DNA of 32,992 nt from a virus, in IMG/VR virus record IMGVR_UViG_3300034790_000159, positions 1 through 32,992 of that record, one strand, 5' to 3'. Shown here piece after piece: positions 9,071 to 21,000 of the stretch. Position numbers and translations under genes: made by a program. The stretch's first letter is position 1. Every line of letters starts with the position of its first letter. The notes beneath the pieces were generated by a model that was not told the origin of the DNA, made no database searches, and saw only the letters and a list, made by a program, of their open reading frames with translations.

Positions 9071-10219
9071 ATGTCAAAACCATTAATAGCAAACATTGTT
9101 ACAACGCAGACATTTCAAAATTGGTTTGATAAAACTAATGAAATTACTGACCTTGTAAGAGACTCTGTACTTACAGCATCCGTAACTGGTGATACAACTA
9201 CCGGTGACGCTGCTTTACTGGGTGAATTCACTGCAAATACTATTATAGCATTTAATATTCTTCATACGGATGAATTTGAAGCTAGAACGCCAGGAGCTAC
9301 TATTGGTATTTCCTCGCCAATTAATGTTACTCCTGCGTTATCTCCTACTGCTGCAACGTTTACATACGGAGCATCTGGTGCACGTACTCGATATACAGAC
9401 GGAACAACAGCTTGGGATATTGGTTACGATAATAGTACAAATGCTAATTTCCAAATGAATCAAGGCGCTGGTGGACAGTTTTCATTGTCACCTGCCGGCG
9501 TATTATCAGTACCAAGTGTTGTTATTGATACCGATATAACTGTTGATACCATTACTACAAATCAACTTGTAGCTAATAACGTAGTGCTTAACACTGCTTC
9601 TGGTGCTTTCTCTGGAACATTCGCCGGAAACTTTACTGGTGATGTATATCATCCACAAGGTAATAAAGTTTTTGAAAACGGTGGTCCTGGAGCAGAAATT
9701 CCAGCAACCTTTACAGGTAACGTACTTGGTACAGTTAGTTCATTAACAAACCATACTACATCATCTCTTGCAGAAGGCACTAACAAATATTTCACAGCTG
9801 CAAGAGCTCAAGCGGCCATAACAGGTGGCACGGGTGTTTCTGTTGTTGCTGGCGAGGTTGCTATTGGACAGTCAGTGGGTACATCCGCTAACGTAGGATT
9901 TGCTACGGTTGTAGCAACGGGTGATATTACGGCATTTGGTTCGGTCTCAGATCGTACGCAAAAAGAGAATATTAAACCAATTACTAATGCTCTAGATAAA
10001 GTTGAGCAACTTGGTGGATATACATTTAACTATAAAAATAAGCCCGATACTCCAATGACTGGTGTAATGGCACAAGAGCTTTTAGAAGTTTTACCTGAAG
10101 CAGTTTATAAAACTATCGATGGAAATACTGGAGAAGAAATCTACGCCGTAAGACACGGAAACATAATTGGATTGATAATTGAAGCGATCAAGGAATTGAA
10201 CGAAAAAGTAGGTAAATAA
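9071..10219 (+). CDS. Tail fibre protein with C-terminal S74 chaperone
   Basis: The 382-aa protein has a beta-rich body of short Thr/Ser/Val repeats (residues 1-290), for example TFTGNVLGTVSSLTNHTTSS, as in phage fibre shafts. The C-terminal 90 residues are a Peptidase_S74 intramolecular chaperone: SDRTQKENIKPI at 293, MAQELLEVLPEAV near 333-345 and IIGLIIEAIKEL near the end. In endosialidases and related fibres this domain drives trimerisation and then cuts itself off at the conserved Ser, so Ser293 is the predicted cleavage point and the mature fibre would be about 292 residues. The gene starts directly after the TAA of the 64-aa gene with only a weak AGAG site (9058-9061), so coupled translation is likely. 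The next gene starts 1 nt after its stop. Confidence 0.85.
   Translation: MSKPLIANIVTTQTFQNWFDKTNEITDLVRDSVLTASVTGDTTTGDAALLGEFTANTIIAFNILHTDEFEARTPGATIGISSPINVTPALSPTAATFTYGASGARTRYTDGTTAWDIGYDNSTNANFQMNQGAGGQFSLSPAGVLSVPSVVIDTDITVDTITTNQLVANNVVLNTASGAFSGTFAGNFTGDVYHPQGNKVFENGGPGAEIPATFTGNVLGTVSSLTNHTTSSLAEGTNKYFTAARAQAAITGGTGVSVVAGEVAIGQSVGTSANVGFATVVATGDITAFGSVSDRTQKENIKPITNALDKVEQLGGYTFNYKNKPDTPMTGVMAQELLEVLPEAVYKTIDGNTGEEIYAVRHGNIIGLIIEAIKELNEKVGK
9947..10216 (+). other. S74 self-cleaving trimerisation domain (first copy)
   Basis: This region encodes residues 293-382 of the fibre at 9071-10219. SDRTQKENI, the GVMAQEL segment, VLPEAV and the final LIIEAIKEL helix match the family order. 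The predicted scissile Ser codon is at 9947-9949. It is one of two S74 domains in the window and shares the SDxxxKENI and ALDKV elements with the other. Confidence 0.85.
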
Positions 10220-10220
10220 T

Positions 10221-11216
10221 ATGCCAATCAAACTTACTGGTCCTATAAATTTTCAAGATATTAGAGATGAGTTTGGCCCTGCCGGCAGCGGCGCTATGTC
10301 GTTAGATGACTATCGGCGCGGTGGGGATCTTGTTCCAAACAAAAATATCAATTCTAATATTCCATTAGCAGGAACAAGTTTACCCATATCTCTTGAAGAT
10401 TTTTACGGGGCTAGCAAAATTATTACACTTAGCTATACTGGCTATGGTGGTGGTGGCGCAGGTGGTTCTGGTTTTGAAAACAATTCTGATATAATTAGCC
10501 GTGCAGGTTATGGTGGCTTTAGTGGTATTTTAACTAAAGCAACATTTGATGCTGAAAAACAATCTAATAACGGTGTGAACCCGCTTGGTCTTAATGCTTC
10601 CAGTTTTATGAGTGCTTTCGATGTTACTAAGGACGGGAGCCTAAACCACGGGATTAACGGTAGTCTTCTTTCAAACAGAGCTGCTGCAGAAAATGGCGTA
10701 GGTGGCCTGAACAACTTTGATTCAACCGCTAATGCCAATGCTGGTCAGGCGTCTGTATTCGGACCCGGTGGGGCTGGCGGTGCAAGGAATAGTACAGGTT
10801 CATCAGCACCTTGGGGAAACTGGGCAGCTGGCGGTGGCGGCGGTGGCGGTGATCAAGGCAATGGTGATAACTACGAATTTTTCGGTCTTATTAATAGAGG
10901 TGGTTCTGATGAATGGGGTAAATCCGGCCAAGGTGGCGAAGACGGCAGGGGTAAGTGGCAAGGTAAAGTTGATTTAGACGTAGAAGTTGATTACGTTGTA
11001 TGTTGCGGTCACGGTGGTAAACCAGCCTTCGCCGTTGGACAACACGACGGTGGTTACGGCAATCCAGGCGTTTTCGAGTTTACTGTAGACAGTGACACTG
11101 GAACTTTTGCCTTTGAACCAATCGCTGTCGGCCCTGTGTTTGACAATAGAAACAAATCTCACTATTATGGTTTTAGAATTCAAAGAAGCGGGCGTGTAAC
11201 CCTGTTTGACGTTTAA
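10221..11216 (+). CDS. Glycine-rich tail protein, possible receptor-binding adhesin
   Basis: The 331-aa protein has two parts. Residues 1-64 form a conserved phage tail N-terminus: IKLTGPINFQDIRDEFG, SLDDYRRGGDLVPN and ISLEDFYGA. From residue 72 onward Gly-rich stretches are spaced by ordinary sequence: GYGGGGAGGSG (74-84), AGYGGFSG (95-102), GPGGAGG (181-187), AAGGGGGGGDQGNGD (202-216) and GQGGEDGRG (236-244). Repeated poly-Gly stretches resemble the stacked polyglycine helices of distal fibre adhesins such as gp38 of T-even-like phages, and also the Gly_rich_2 family of tail proteins. The C-terminal 90 residues are beta-rich with an unusual CCGHGG at 261-266. The ribosome-binding site is AGGT (10210-10213). 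A host-recognition role is inference. Confidence 0.7.
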   Translation: MPIKLTGPINFQDIRDEFGPAGSGAMSLDDYRRGGDLVPNKNINSNIPLAGTSLPISLEDFYGASKIITLSYTGYGGGGAGGSGFENNSDIISRAGYGGFSGILTKATFDAEKQSNNGVNPLGLNASSFMSAFDVTKDGSLNHGINGSLLSNRAAAENGVGGLNNFDSTANANAGQASVFGPGGAGGARNSTGSSAPWGNWAAGGGGGGGDQGNGDNYEFFGLINRGGSDEWGKSGQGGEDGRGKWQGKVDLDVEVDYVVCCGHGGKPAFAVGQHDGGYGNPGVFEFTVDSDTGTFAFEPIAVGPVFDNRNKSHYYGFRIQRSGRVTLFDV

Positions 11217-11227
11217 GGAGATATGTA

Positions 11228-11848
11228 ATGGATTCAAACATTTTTAAAGGATACTATGATGCTTTGGACGAAGCGTTAGATATATTCCCACTAGAAATGC
11301 AAACTACGTTAGAATTTGTTAGACGTGGCACGACGCACTCAGCTGTAATTTATATTCGTAACCACTCAGAAGAAATACGAAAATCGATAGATTCATTTTT
11401 AAGTAAATACGGTTTCACAGTGCCTAGAAACTTATATGAGCCAGGCCCTGAAGGAAGTAGAACAGGATTAATTGCTATTGATTTAGGAACACTTAACGAT
11501 GATAATCTCAGAATTTATGTAACAACAAATCATAATAAACCCGAAGACATCAATAATACAGAATGGCTTTGGGGAATTGGTTATTACTTAGATAGAGAAG
11601 GTAACGTTGCAGGTAAAAAACATTACAACGTGAACCTAACCGAACGAAATATGAAAGTCGACTACTTTGATTCTGAGGGTAATGTTATAACTTCTGCGGG
11701 TGATATAGAAACCATTTCTGAAGACTGGACTGTTTGGGGTGGTTCTGAATCTTTGTATAACGCAGTAAAAGCTGCTGAGTTTCCTTGCACAATAAGTTAT
11801 AAACATAAAAAAGATCAAGGCTATTTTATAGTTTCTTTATCAGGCTAG
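11228..11848 (+). CDS. Protein of unknown function, 206 aa
   Basis: I do not recognise this protein. The start has a strong AAGGAG site (11215-11220) and lies 11 nt after the preceding stop, so the gene is well supported. It is acidic, with a helical N-terminus (YYDALDEALDIFPLEMQTTL), a mixed middle with LIAIDLGTLNDDNLRIYVTT, an aromatic-rich segment (NTEWLWGIGYYLDREGN) and a C-terminus with SEDWTVWGGSESLYNAVKAA. No signal peptide, membrane helix, repeat or catalytic motif is visible. Unlike its neighbours it is not fibre-like, so it may be an assembly factor for the preceding fibre and adhesin or a small enzyme. Its position, last before a promoter-bearing gap, parallels fibre chaperones in other phages, but no sequence evidence supports that role. 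Confidence 0.7.
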   Translation: MDSNIFKGYYDALDEALDIFPLEMQTTLEFVRRGTTHSAVIYIRNHSEEIRKSIDSFLSKYGFTVPRNLYEPGPEGSRTGLIAIDLGTLNDDNLRIYVTTNHNKPEDINNTEWLWGIGYYLDREGNVAGKKHYNVNLTERNMKVDYFDSEGNVITSAGDIETISEDWTVWGGSESLYNAVKAAEFPCTISYKHKKDQGYFIVSLSG

Positions 11849-11851
11849 TAA

Positions 11852-11859
11852 TATAAATA
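11852..11859 (+). promoter_or_regulatory. T4-type late promoter box (TATAAATA), distal
   Basis: A perfect octamer begins 4 nt after the stop at 11848 and 161 nt before the giant gene. It would give a longer leader than the proximal box. Confidence 0.6.
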
Positions 11860-11912
11860 AAAACAGCAGCGGACAACTCTAGTGGATCTACTTTCTACGA
11901 CGATTGATTTGT

Positions 11913-11920
11913 CATAAATA
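11913..11920 (+). promoter_or_regulatory. Possible variant late promoter box (CATAAATA)
   Basis: This differs from TATAAATA only at the first base and lies between the two perfect boxes, in AT-rich sequence. It may be a weak promoter or chance. Confidence 0.3.
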
Positions 11921-11977
11921 TATTTAAATAAATTTCGTAGAGTGGCTCATAACCGGCCCAGACCTCCACCTTATTTT

Positions 11978-11985
11978 TATAAATA
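11978..11985 (+). promoter_or_regulatory. T4-type late promoter box (TATAAATA), proximal to the giant gene
   Basis: A perfect octamer lies 27 nt before the ATG at 12013, the same geometry as the box upstream of the gp8-like gene. AAGGG (11999-12003) is the ribosome-binding site. It is the main candidate promoter for the three-gene block 12013-28789. Confidence 0.75.
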
Positions 11986-12012
11986 AAAGAAAACACATAA
12001 GGGTATCCTCGC

Positions 12013-15000
12013 ATGTCAAAGATTTCAGAATTAGGTCCAATTAAAGGTGCCAATACTCGCTCTGAAGACCTTTTTGTTATCGTTAACCTTATCCAAGGCG
12101 ATGACGGTACTAAAAACATAACTAGAAAAGAACTTGTTGCTGCGATTCAGTACGAAATCTTTGATAGTATTACAATCACCGGTGGATCAATTTCAGGTGT
12201 TAGAATCTTCAATTCAGCTATTGAAGATAACATTATGGACCGTAACATTTTCAACAACGGTACCATAGACGGCTCACAGATTGTATCTAGTGATATATCT
12301 GGTGGTACAATGACTACCACAGAAGTATCAAACGTTGCAATCCTTACATCTGATTTTTCTGACGGTACCGGCAACAACAACATATTCACAAACACGATTG
12401 TTGATTTTGGAGCGCTAAACAACTCCACTGGTAATAATAACATCTTTACCAACTCAACAATTGATGATTCGTTTTATAATAATGTTACCATCGAAGGTGG
12501 TACAGCAAACAACCTAATTCTTACAAACATTACAATCGATGAGCTTATTCTCGAAGATGCTTTAATCTCGAATAGTGCTATCGTTACAACAACGTTTGCT
12601 AATGGTTCAATTACAGATTCTGTTATCTCAGGTAACACATTCCTGTTCGATACATTCATATCTAATTCAGAGATCACTAACACTGATCTAGATGATGTTG
12701 ATATTACTAATTCAAGATTCTCAAATGGTCAAATTTGGGATACACTTATTAGCAATTCAGAAATCATCGATACATCAGCTAATAATATTACCATTACATC
12801 TTCTGCTCTTAATGATAGCACTGCAAACAATGTTAATATTACACAGTCTGACTTTTCAAATGGTACTGGTTCTGACAACGTATTCACTAATCCTGTATTG
12901 GAAAATGCAACCTTAACCGGTGCAATGGATACGGTTGTTGCTACAAATATCTCAATCGGAAGTTCTACTTCTGATGATCTAGTACAACAAAGATCAACTA
13001 TTCAAAATTCTGATATCTCAGAATCAGTTGTTGCTAATTCAACTATTAATCAGTCAGAACTTGTTGACTTTGATATGAATCTTACTAACGTCTTCGAGCC
13101 ACTGCTTGACGAAGATAGTTACTTTGCTCTAAAGAACGTCAAAACTGGCGATACAGAGAAAATGACTTATCGTCAACTATATGACGAAGTTTCTAGGAAG
13201 ACAGAAAAATCTCTTAAAGTTCACGTTGCAACAGATGGCGATGATAGTTACCAAGGTAGTATTCTACAGCCAGTGCGCACTTTAAAGCGTGCTGAAGAAC
13301 TTGCATTACAAAAAGCCGGTGGTTTATACGATCGTAACGACCTTAACAATGCCGTACATATCTCGGTAGGTCCTGGTACTTACTATGTTGATGAACCAAT
13401 TATGTTACCTGATGATTGTTCAATGACTTCAACAGCGGGTCAGTACGCAACGGTTATTCAGAAGAAAAAGGGATGGGAAAAGACTAACGGTATTCTAGTT
13501 GGATCTGGTAACTACGTTCAAGGTTTTGGTTATATGAACTTTGAAGTAGATAACTTTGATCAGCCAGAAGGTGGTTTTGCTATTGCATACCGCCCAGGTG
13601 CTTTGTTAAGACGTTCTCCATATATTCGAGATAGCTCACAGCTTTCAAACTTCAACCGTTTGGATGTTGAACCACCTTTGAATCCATTCAACTCTAAAGG
13701 TACAATCCTCGACTTAGGTCAAGAATTCTACATGGCTGCTGGTCACAGTGTTCAAGCACAATTTGAAGTCGATGATGAAGTTACATTCTCGTCTGGTGCG
13801 TCTGGTTATATCTCATTCGTTGCTGATATCGATTCAGCTCGTCAGATTTACGTTAGAAACCTTAAGGGTAACGTAGAAATTGGTGATATCCTTTATGCTC
13901 AACGCGGCGGTACAGGTACAATTGAATCAATCGGTATTGACGATTTCCCTAACAGACTAGTTGGTCGTGGTGGTGGTTGTCTATTAGCTGACAGAGCGGT
14001 ACTAGATACTGACTCACTATTTACATATGTATTATGTTTTGGTTTTACACCACGTACTCAAAACGGTACAGGTTACGTTGCCAAAAACGGCGCTGGTGTT
14101 AACGGTATCGGTTCCTTGTCAATCTTTACACGTCAAGCATTCTTTGCGCTAGATGGTGGCCAGATGACCTTGAACAACTCCGGTTCACAGTTTGGTGACA
14201 TCTCAATGCGTGCTCGCGGTAGCACAGTTATTATTAGACCAGCAAACGCGACACAAGCTGAATTAGTTCTTGATACTGCTTTTGCAGATTCTCTTGAAGA
14301 AAACAAGCAAGCAATCGTAGATAATATGGTTGATTACTTAACTGCTAACACAACAACTGGTTTTGATGGTTCTCCAGGTCTTGGTTATCAAGGTTATAAC
14401 GCAGACAAGTGCTTTAGAGATTCAGGATTAATTGTTGATAGTGCATCCTACGACGTTGCTACAGACAGTAACTATTGGGGACGCTTAAACGGTATCACAT
14501 ATCGTTCGCCTATCTCATACATCGTTGTTAACGATCAAATGACTGAAACTGTTGGTTCTATTGAACATATCAAAGGTGAAATAAATCACATCTTTGCTCA
14601 AGAACAAAATGCCGAAGTACTATCACGTTTAAACGATTCTTTAGATGAATCATTAAACGTTCTTCAAAATGGTGCAGAAGCTGCTAATGCTATTAAGTTT
14701 GCTGATACTGGTGATCAAGATGCAACAGCATCTCGTGAAGTATTACAAGATAACAGAGCATTCGTTATCGATGAGTTCGTAGATTGGATTGATAATAACT
14801 CTGAGTTCTACGCTTACGACAGTGTTAAGTGCGAACGCGATGTCCAAGAATATATCTTGCCAGCAACTAAGTTTGACATGTTGCTAGATACTAACTATAA
14901 CGCTACAACTACTGGTTTGGCTTATTACGTTAATACTGCAAGAACATCTCTTGAAAATCAAAGAAATGAAACAGTAGCTTCATTCGAAAGATTACGTAAA

Positions 15001-18000
15001 ACTACTGATAATATTATTCAAGCTGAAAGCCCAGAAGGCGCAGTTGAAGCGTATACATCATTCAATACAATTATCAACGCTTTGAATAACACAGGCGCAA
15101 AATATACACCAACTAAAACAACTTACGATCCAGTAACTGGTCGCATGGTTATAACAATTGGTACTCACGACTTAACAGTTGGTAGATATGTAAATCTTGC
15201 AAAAGAAAGCTTCACATTCACATGCTCAAGCGATAACTTCAAGACTGAGATCAGTCACCCAAGAGCATCTGAAAAAGCTTATCTAGCTGCGTTACCAATC
15301 ATTGAAACATCAGCAAACACAATTACCGTTAACCCAGGATTAACTGCTGCTAACTACGAACATAGATTTGTATCTGCTAAAGCTAACTCGGTATCAGTAA
15401 TCGGTGAACAAATTACATTCTCTGATAACGCTGGAATTGCAGCTGATAAGAGAAATGCTCGTAAGCAACTTCAAGCTAACAGAGAGTTTGTACAAGATCA
15501 CATGATGGACTGGGCAGACCAAGAATTCTACTTCTACGACAGCAAGAAATGTCATAGAGATACTGAAGAATATATCTTGCCTGCAGTTCAAAGAGATATG
15601 ATCCTTGGAACAAACTATAACTCAATCCAAACTGGTGCGGCATATCGTACTAAGTCTGGTGAGGTAAGTGTTACTGATCAGTTAACTCAAACAGTTGGTT
15701 CTGTTAATTATCTGAAATCAGAAACTGCAGCAATAATTACTAACACAATTGCAGAAGATAGAGCTAACCAAGCTTTTGATGAAATGACTAGATTGCTTAA
15801 CAATAACGGCAAAAAGTATACTCCTTCAAATGCTGTATATGCTCCGGCTTCAGGTACAACAGTACTTACAATTGGTTCACACGACTTTAACATCGGTGAT
15901 AGCGTTTACATTGAGCCTAACAGCTTAACGTTTACTTGTGCACTTGATAGTAACGTTACAGAACACACATATCCAACAACACAGTTCATTAACTATACTC
16001 CAACTGCTGCTACATACGTTCCAGAAACTGGAGAGTTTAGTGTAACTATTGGTACAAACGCTCTTAAAGCTGGTGATCTTGTAGAATTCAAGCCAAGCAG
16101 CCTAGTGTTTACATGTACTTTGGATGGCAACATAACAAACCATCCTGCTCCTGAATCACATCACCCTTTCTACAAGAAGCAAATCGTAATTGATAGTGTT
16201 GATGGTACAACCATTAATATGAACGTCGGTTCAGTTGTAGATGGTGGCGGAGTTCATACCTTTGTATCTGCATCAACTGACGCGGTTCAAGCAGAGAAAA
16301 GACATCCTGCTTACAAGAAACCAGTTACAATTTCTGATAGAGATGCGACAACGATCACAATCAATGTTGGTGAGTCAACCGATACATCGGTTCATACATT
16401 TGTATCTGCAACTGCTAACGCGATTCGTGAAGCTGATATGTGGGAAGGTAAGTTTACTCCACAAACTGCATCATACAATCCAGTATCTGGTGACATGGAA
16501 ATCACAATCGGAAATCACGATTTACCAGTTGGTAAGTGGATTGAAATTGCTCCAGAGTCAATGATCTTTAGTTGCGATGTTGGTGGTGTAACAGGTACGG
16601 ATGCTGCTCCATTATACGACCATCCTGCATATAAAGAGCCAGTTAGAGTAAAATCAGTAACTGCTGATACAATTACTGTAAACGTTGGCAATGCAAACGG
16701 TCACGCCAATAACCACACATTCGTAAGTGCTGAAATTGATTGTATCAATGCTAACGCGCTTTACTTTACAGATGCTGCTAAGGTTCAGAAAGCCTTCACA
16801 CCAACTGATGCAACATACAATCCAGTAAGTGGAGAGTTTGTTATAACCATAGCTGCTCACGGTCTTACTACAGCAGATCATGTTGAATTACAGCCACAAA
16901 GCTTTGAATTTAGTTGTGATCCTGGAACCGGCGTTGCTACTGACTTGTCACCACGTATTGGAGACTATGCCTACAAGTTACCATTAGAAATTAGTGCAGT
17001 AACAACAGACACACTTACAGTAAACGTTGGTAACGCTGGATCATATACCGGTGCCCATACTTTTGTAAATGCTGATCAAGGCGCGGTAGTTAAGGTTAGT
17101 TCTACAACTCAGGGCGTATATGCTAGCAGAATTCTTCAGAAGAACAAGCCATATCTTCAAGCAGAAGTTACAGCTTGGTTAGATAATAATTACTACACAT
17201 ACAGCAAAGCTAAATGTGAACGCGATACTGGCCTCATCTTAAATGCAGTAGCAAGAGATGTTGTAACTGGTTCTAACGTTAACGCGATTTACACTGGTAA
17301 GGGTTACCGCATAGGCACCGCTGGAGCAAATAACTTAGTTAATACTCAACTTGCTCAAACAACTGGTGCTATTACTTGGTTGAAAGGTAAAATCAATACT
17401 GACGTTCTTACAGACTCAACAGCAATTACGAGAGCTGATGCAGCGTTCGACGAGATTATCGATATTATGACTAACGGTAATGTTAACGCTGATGAATTAT
17501 ACTTTGGTGAGGAAGCGGTTTCATCTGCTCACCGCATGGCTCGTGGCGCATTACAAGCTAACAGAACGTTTATCCAAAAAGAAATCGTTGCATGGATTTC
17601 AGCAAATTATCCTACATTCACATATAACACTGTTGCTTGTGAAAGAGATATGGGTATCTTTGTTGATCTAGCTTCATGGGATATTCAACACGGTTCAAAT
17701 GCTGCTACGGCTTCAAACGCAAAACTATATTTTGAAAATGCTATTCCAGTACTATCTGATAACGAGATCGTTCCAACAAGTGAAGCTTACTTCTTTGCTG
17801 CAGACCTAATTGGTAAAATAGTTAGAAACGAAGTTATAACCGCGTTGAATGTAACAAATACTCAAACAATTGTTGAGACAACTACATTCACACCAACTGA
17901 TGCAACATATGATCCAGCATCTGGCGACTTCGAGATGACAATTGCTGGTCATGGAATGAAATTAAATGATCGTGTTACTTTAGCGCCTAATTCGTTCGCA

Positions 18001-21000
18001 TTCACTTGTGATATGGATGGAGACAGCGCAAGTAAAACTTACCCAAGATCTGGTATTGATCCATTTGCGAATAAAACATATTCCATTAAAGCAAAAACAG
18101 CAAACACAGTAACTTTAGATGCAGGCGCATCTGGTCCTAACAAATACTTCACTCCTACAGCTGCGGATTATAATGCTGCAACCGGTGACATGATAGTAAC
18201 AGTTGGTCAGCATGGTTTAGGAGTTGGAAGAAACGTTGTATTAGAAAACAACTCGTTCACATTTATTTGTGATCAAGATGGTGGCGCAACCCAACATACA
18301 TATCCTCGTGCAGGTTCAGATCCATATGCTGGAGCATCAATTGCAATTACTGCGGTTGGTTCAACAGGTCATACACCAACTGACACTGACTACAATCCAA
18401 CCACTGGCGATACTGTTCTTACAGTTGCTAATCACGGATTTAGCAATGGCGATTACGTCTTATTAGAAGATAGCTCATTAACATATACATGTGTACTTGA
18501 CGGTAACAGAGTTTCAAAATCTTACCCAAGAGCTGGAAGTGATTATGCTTCAGGTCGTTGGTTACAGGTTTCTGATGTTACAGCAAGCACATTTAAAGTT
18601 AATGTAGGTCCTTCTTCATATAGAGGCGCACACAGATTTGTATCAGCAACTGCTAACGCTGTTAAACGTCAAACTGGAACCTTTACAGTTAATGTAGGTA
18701 ATGCAGGTTCAGCATCTGGCTCGACACACTTATTTGTATCAGCAACTGCTAACGCTGTTAAGCATGAGCCACAGGCACCACATACTTTTGTAAGTGTTAC
18801 AGCAGACGCAGTTAAAATTGCTAATATGGCTGAAGCTTATACGCCGGCTGATATTGATTACGATCATATCACTGGTGTGATGGTAATGACATTAGGTTCG
18901 CACTCTTTAACTGAAAATGATTATGTAATCTTTGATGAAAATGCTATTACGCTTAGCTGTTCAAGTAACGGTGGCGGTAACTTATCTCATCCACGGCCAA
19001 CAGATCCAATCTTTAATAAGCCAGTTAGAGTTGATGCAACTACAGCAACTACTATCACGTTGCAAGTTGGTGAAGCTTTTGTTGACGCGGTACACACGTT
19101 CGTATCAGCTGTAACTGATGGTGTAAGAAGATCTATTAAGCCAAGTGTTGCTGCCGAAGTTGAAAAATTATTCTACGATCTTGGAGATACTATCCGTCAA
19201 AACGATGGTACAATCGCAGCAATATCTGAGCCAAGAATCGAGTCATTAACATCAGCTTACGCGCCAGCTCTTATTACAGATTACAAAGCTGTACGCGGTC
19301 AAGCTCCTAAGTATCAAACCGAAATCATTAAGCATATTAGTGAAACATATAACGGTCTTGGTTACGATGAAGAGAAATGCCCAAGAGATGTTGGCTATAT
19401 CGTTGATGCAATATCAGAAGACTTAGAGTACGGTGGAGATTCAGCTACAGTACATTCTGCAAATTATTATTACCAAGGTACACAAAGTGTCCTTGAGCCA
19501 TATTCAATGTTACCTACTAAGTTAGCATTCAATCATATTGCTGATGTAGTTGATAAAATTGTTAAGAACGAAGTAAACGAGCCAATCTTTGGAGCTCGCT
19601 TTACTCCAGCTGCTGGAACTACATACGATCCAGCTACAGGAATGTTAGTAGCAGAAATTGGTACTCACACGTTAACAACTGATGATCACATTTGGTTCAC
19701 TCCAAACGCGATTACTTTCAGCTGTGATACAGGTTCAGGTCCGGCCAACCATACTGCTCCAGAGGCACACCATCGCTTCTACAACAAGGCTTGCCCAGTA
19801 ATTGGGGTAACATCAACTACTATTACATTGTGGGTAGGAGCCTTCTCTGGAGGTACTACACATACATTCGTAAGCGCATTAACTGATGGATTTAGCGAAA
19901 TTAATGGTAACCTTGTATATCAAAATGTTGCTCTTGCAGCTGCTGATATAGCCACGGGTACTGAAGCTAAGAGACTTGCAAATATTATTGCTAATGTAGT
20001 TGATGACCGTTTAGTTATCCCAGGATACGCTGGATCACTTGATGTTAGTGTTGGTCAACAAGTACCTGAAGCGTTACCGGTTGCTACTGCTTCTCTTGTT
20101 CCTGTTATGGAGCCAAGTAGAACATATGCACGTAAATCATTACAAGCTAACAGAAGCTTTATTCAAGAAGAAGTTGTTCGTTTCGTAAATGATAACAACT
20201 ACACTTACGACGAAGCTAAATGTGCTAGAGACGTTGGATTCATTATTGACGCGATCGCAAGAGATGTTCAGACTGGTTCTGATTATCCTTCACAATATTA
20301 CGGTCGAGCTTATAGAGTTGGTACTGCTCTTGCACAAAACGTTATTAACGAGCAATTATCAGAAACAGTACAAGCTATCGAATATGTACGAGATGATATT
20401 CTACCAAGACTAGCTGGTGTTGCATTAACTAGAGCAACGGATGCTTTCACAAATGTTATTAACATTATGAAAACTGGTCCAGTATCATTTACTTACGACT
20501 ATGGTCTTGCAGGAACTGGTACCTCAGATATTAATGCGACTACGGGCTTAACCTTGAACATTGCATTCTTACAACAGGAAGCAATATCTTGGATCGCAGC
20601 AAATCACGGTTCATTAGTATATGACGAAGCTAAGTGCAGAAGAGATATTCAAATCTTAGTTGAAGCTACCGCTTTCGATATTAGACACGGTTCTAACGTC
20701 GCGATGAGAGACTTCGTTAAGTTATACTTCGAAAATGGTATCAACGTTGGATTACCTGAAGCTCAAAGAGCACCAACTGCTGCACTATATGGTCACATGG
20801 CCGCGGTTGCAGAGCAAGTTGTTCTTAAACAAGCTGTAACTCCTACAGCTGGAAACGCAGTTGCACAGGTAACTGGTGGATTCGGAAATGTAGTTGGAGC
20901 ATCCGGTGTTGAAGTTGAGAATCTAATCGTAATCGTACAAGATATCATTGCAGAAGATTCATTGATTAATCTTCCTCAAGCTAGAGAGCCGCAAAACTTT

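Larger units (their letters stand above)
11849..12012 (+). other. Intergenic region with late promoters, no gene
   Basis: This 164-nt AT-rich gap is the longest non-coding stretch in the window. It holds two perfect TATAAATA boxes, a CATAAATA variant between them, and a weak inverted repeat (CTACGA at 11895-11900, TCGTAG at 11935-11940, about 34 nt apart). I see no convincing intrinsic terminator and no open frame of note on the + strand. Confidence 0.6.

Noticed and set aside
11942-11978. Possible terminator before the giant gene (GTGG ... CCAC, then TTATTTTT)
   Set aside because: The stem is only 4 bp with a loop of about 20 nt, far weaker than the terminator at 28815-28841.
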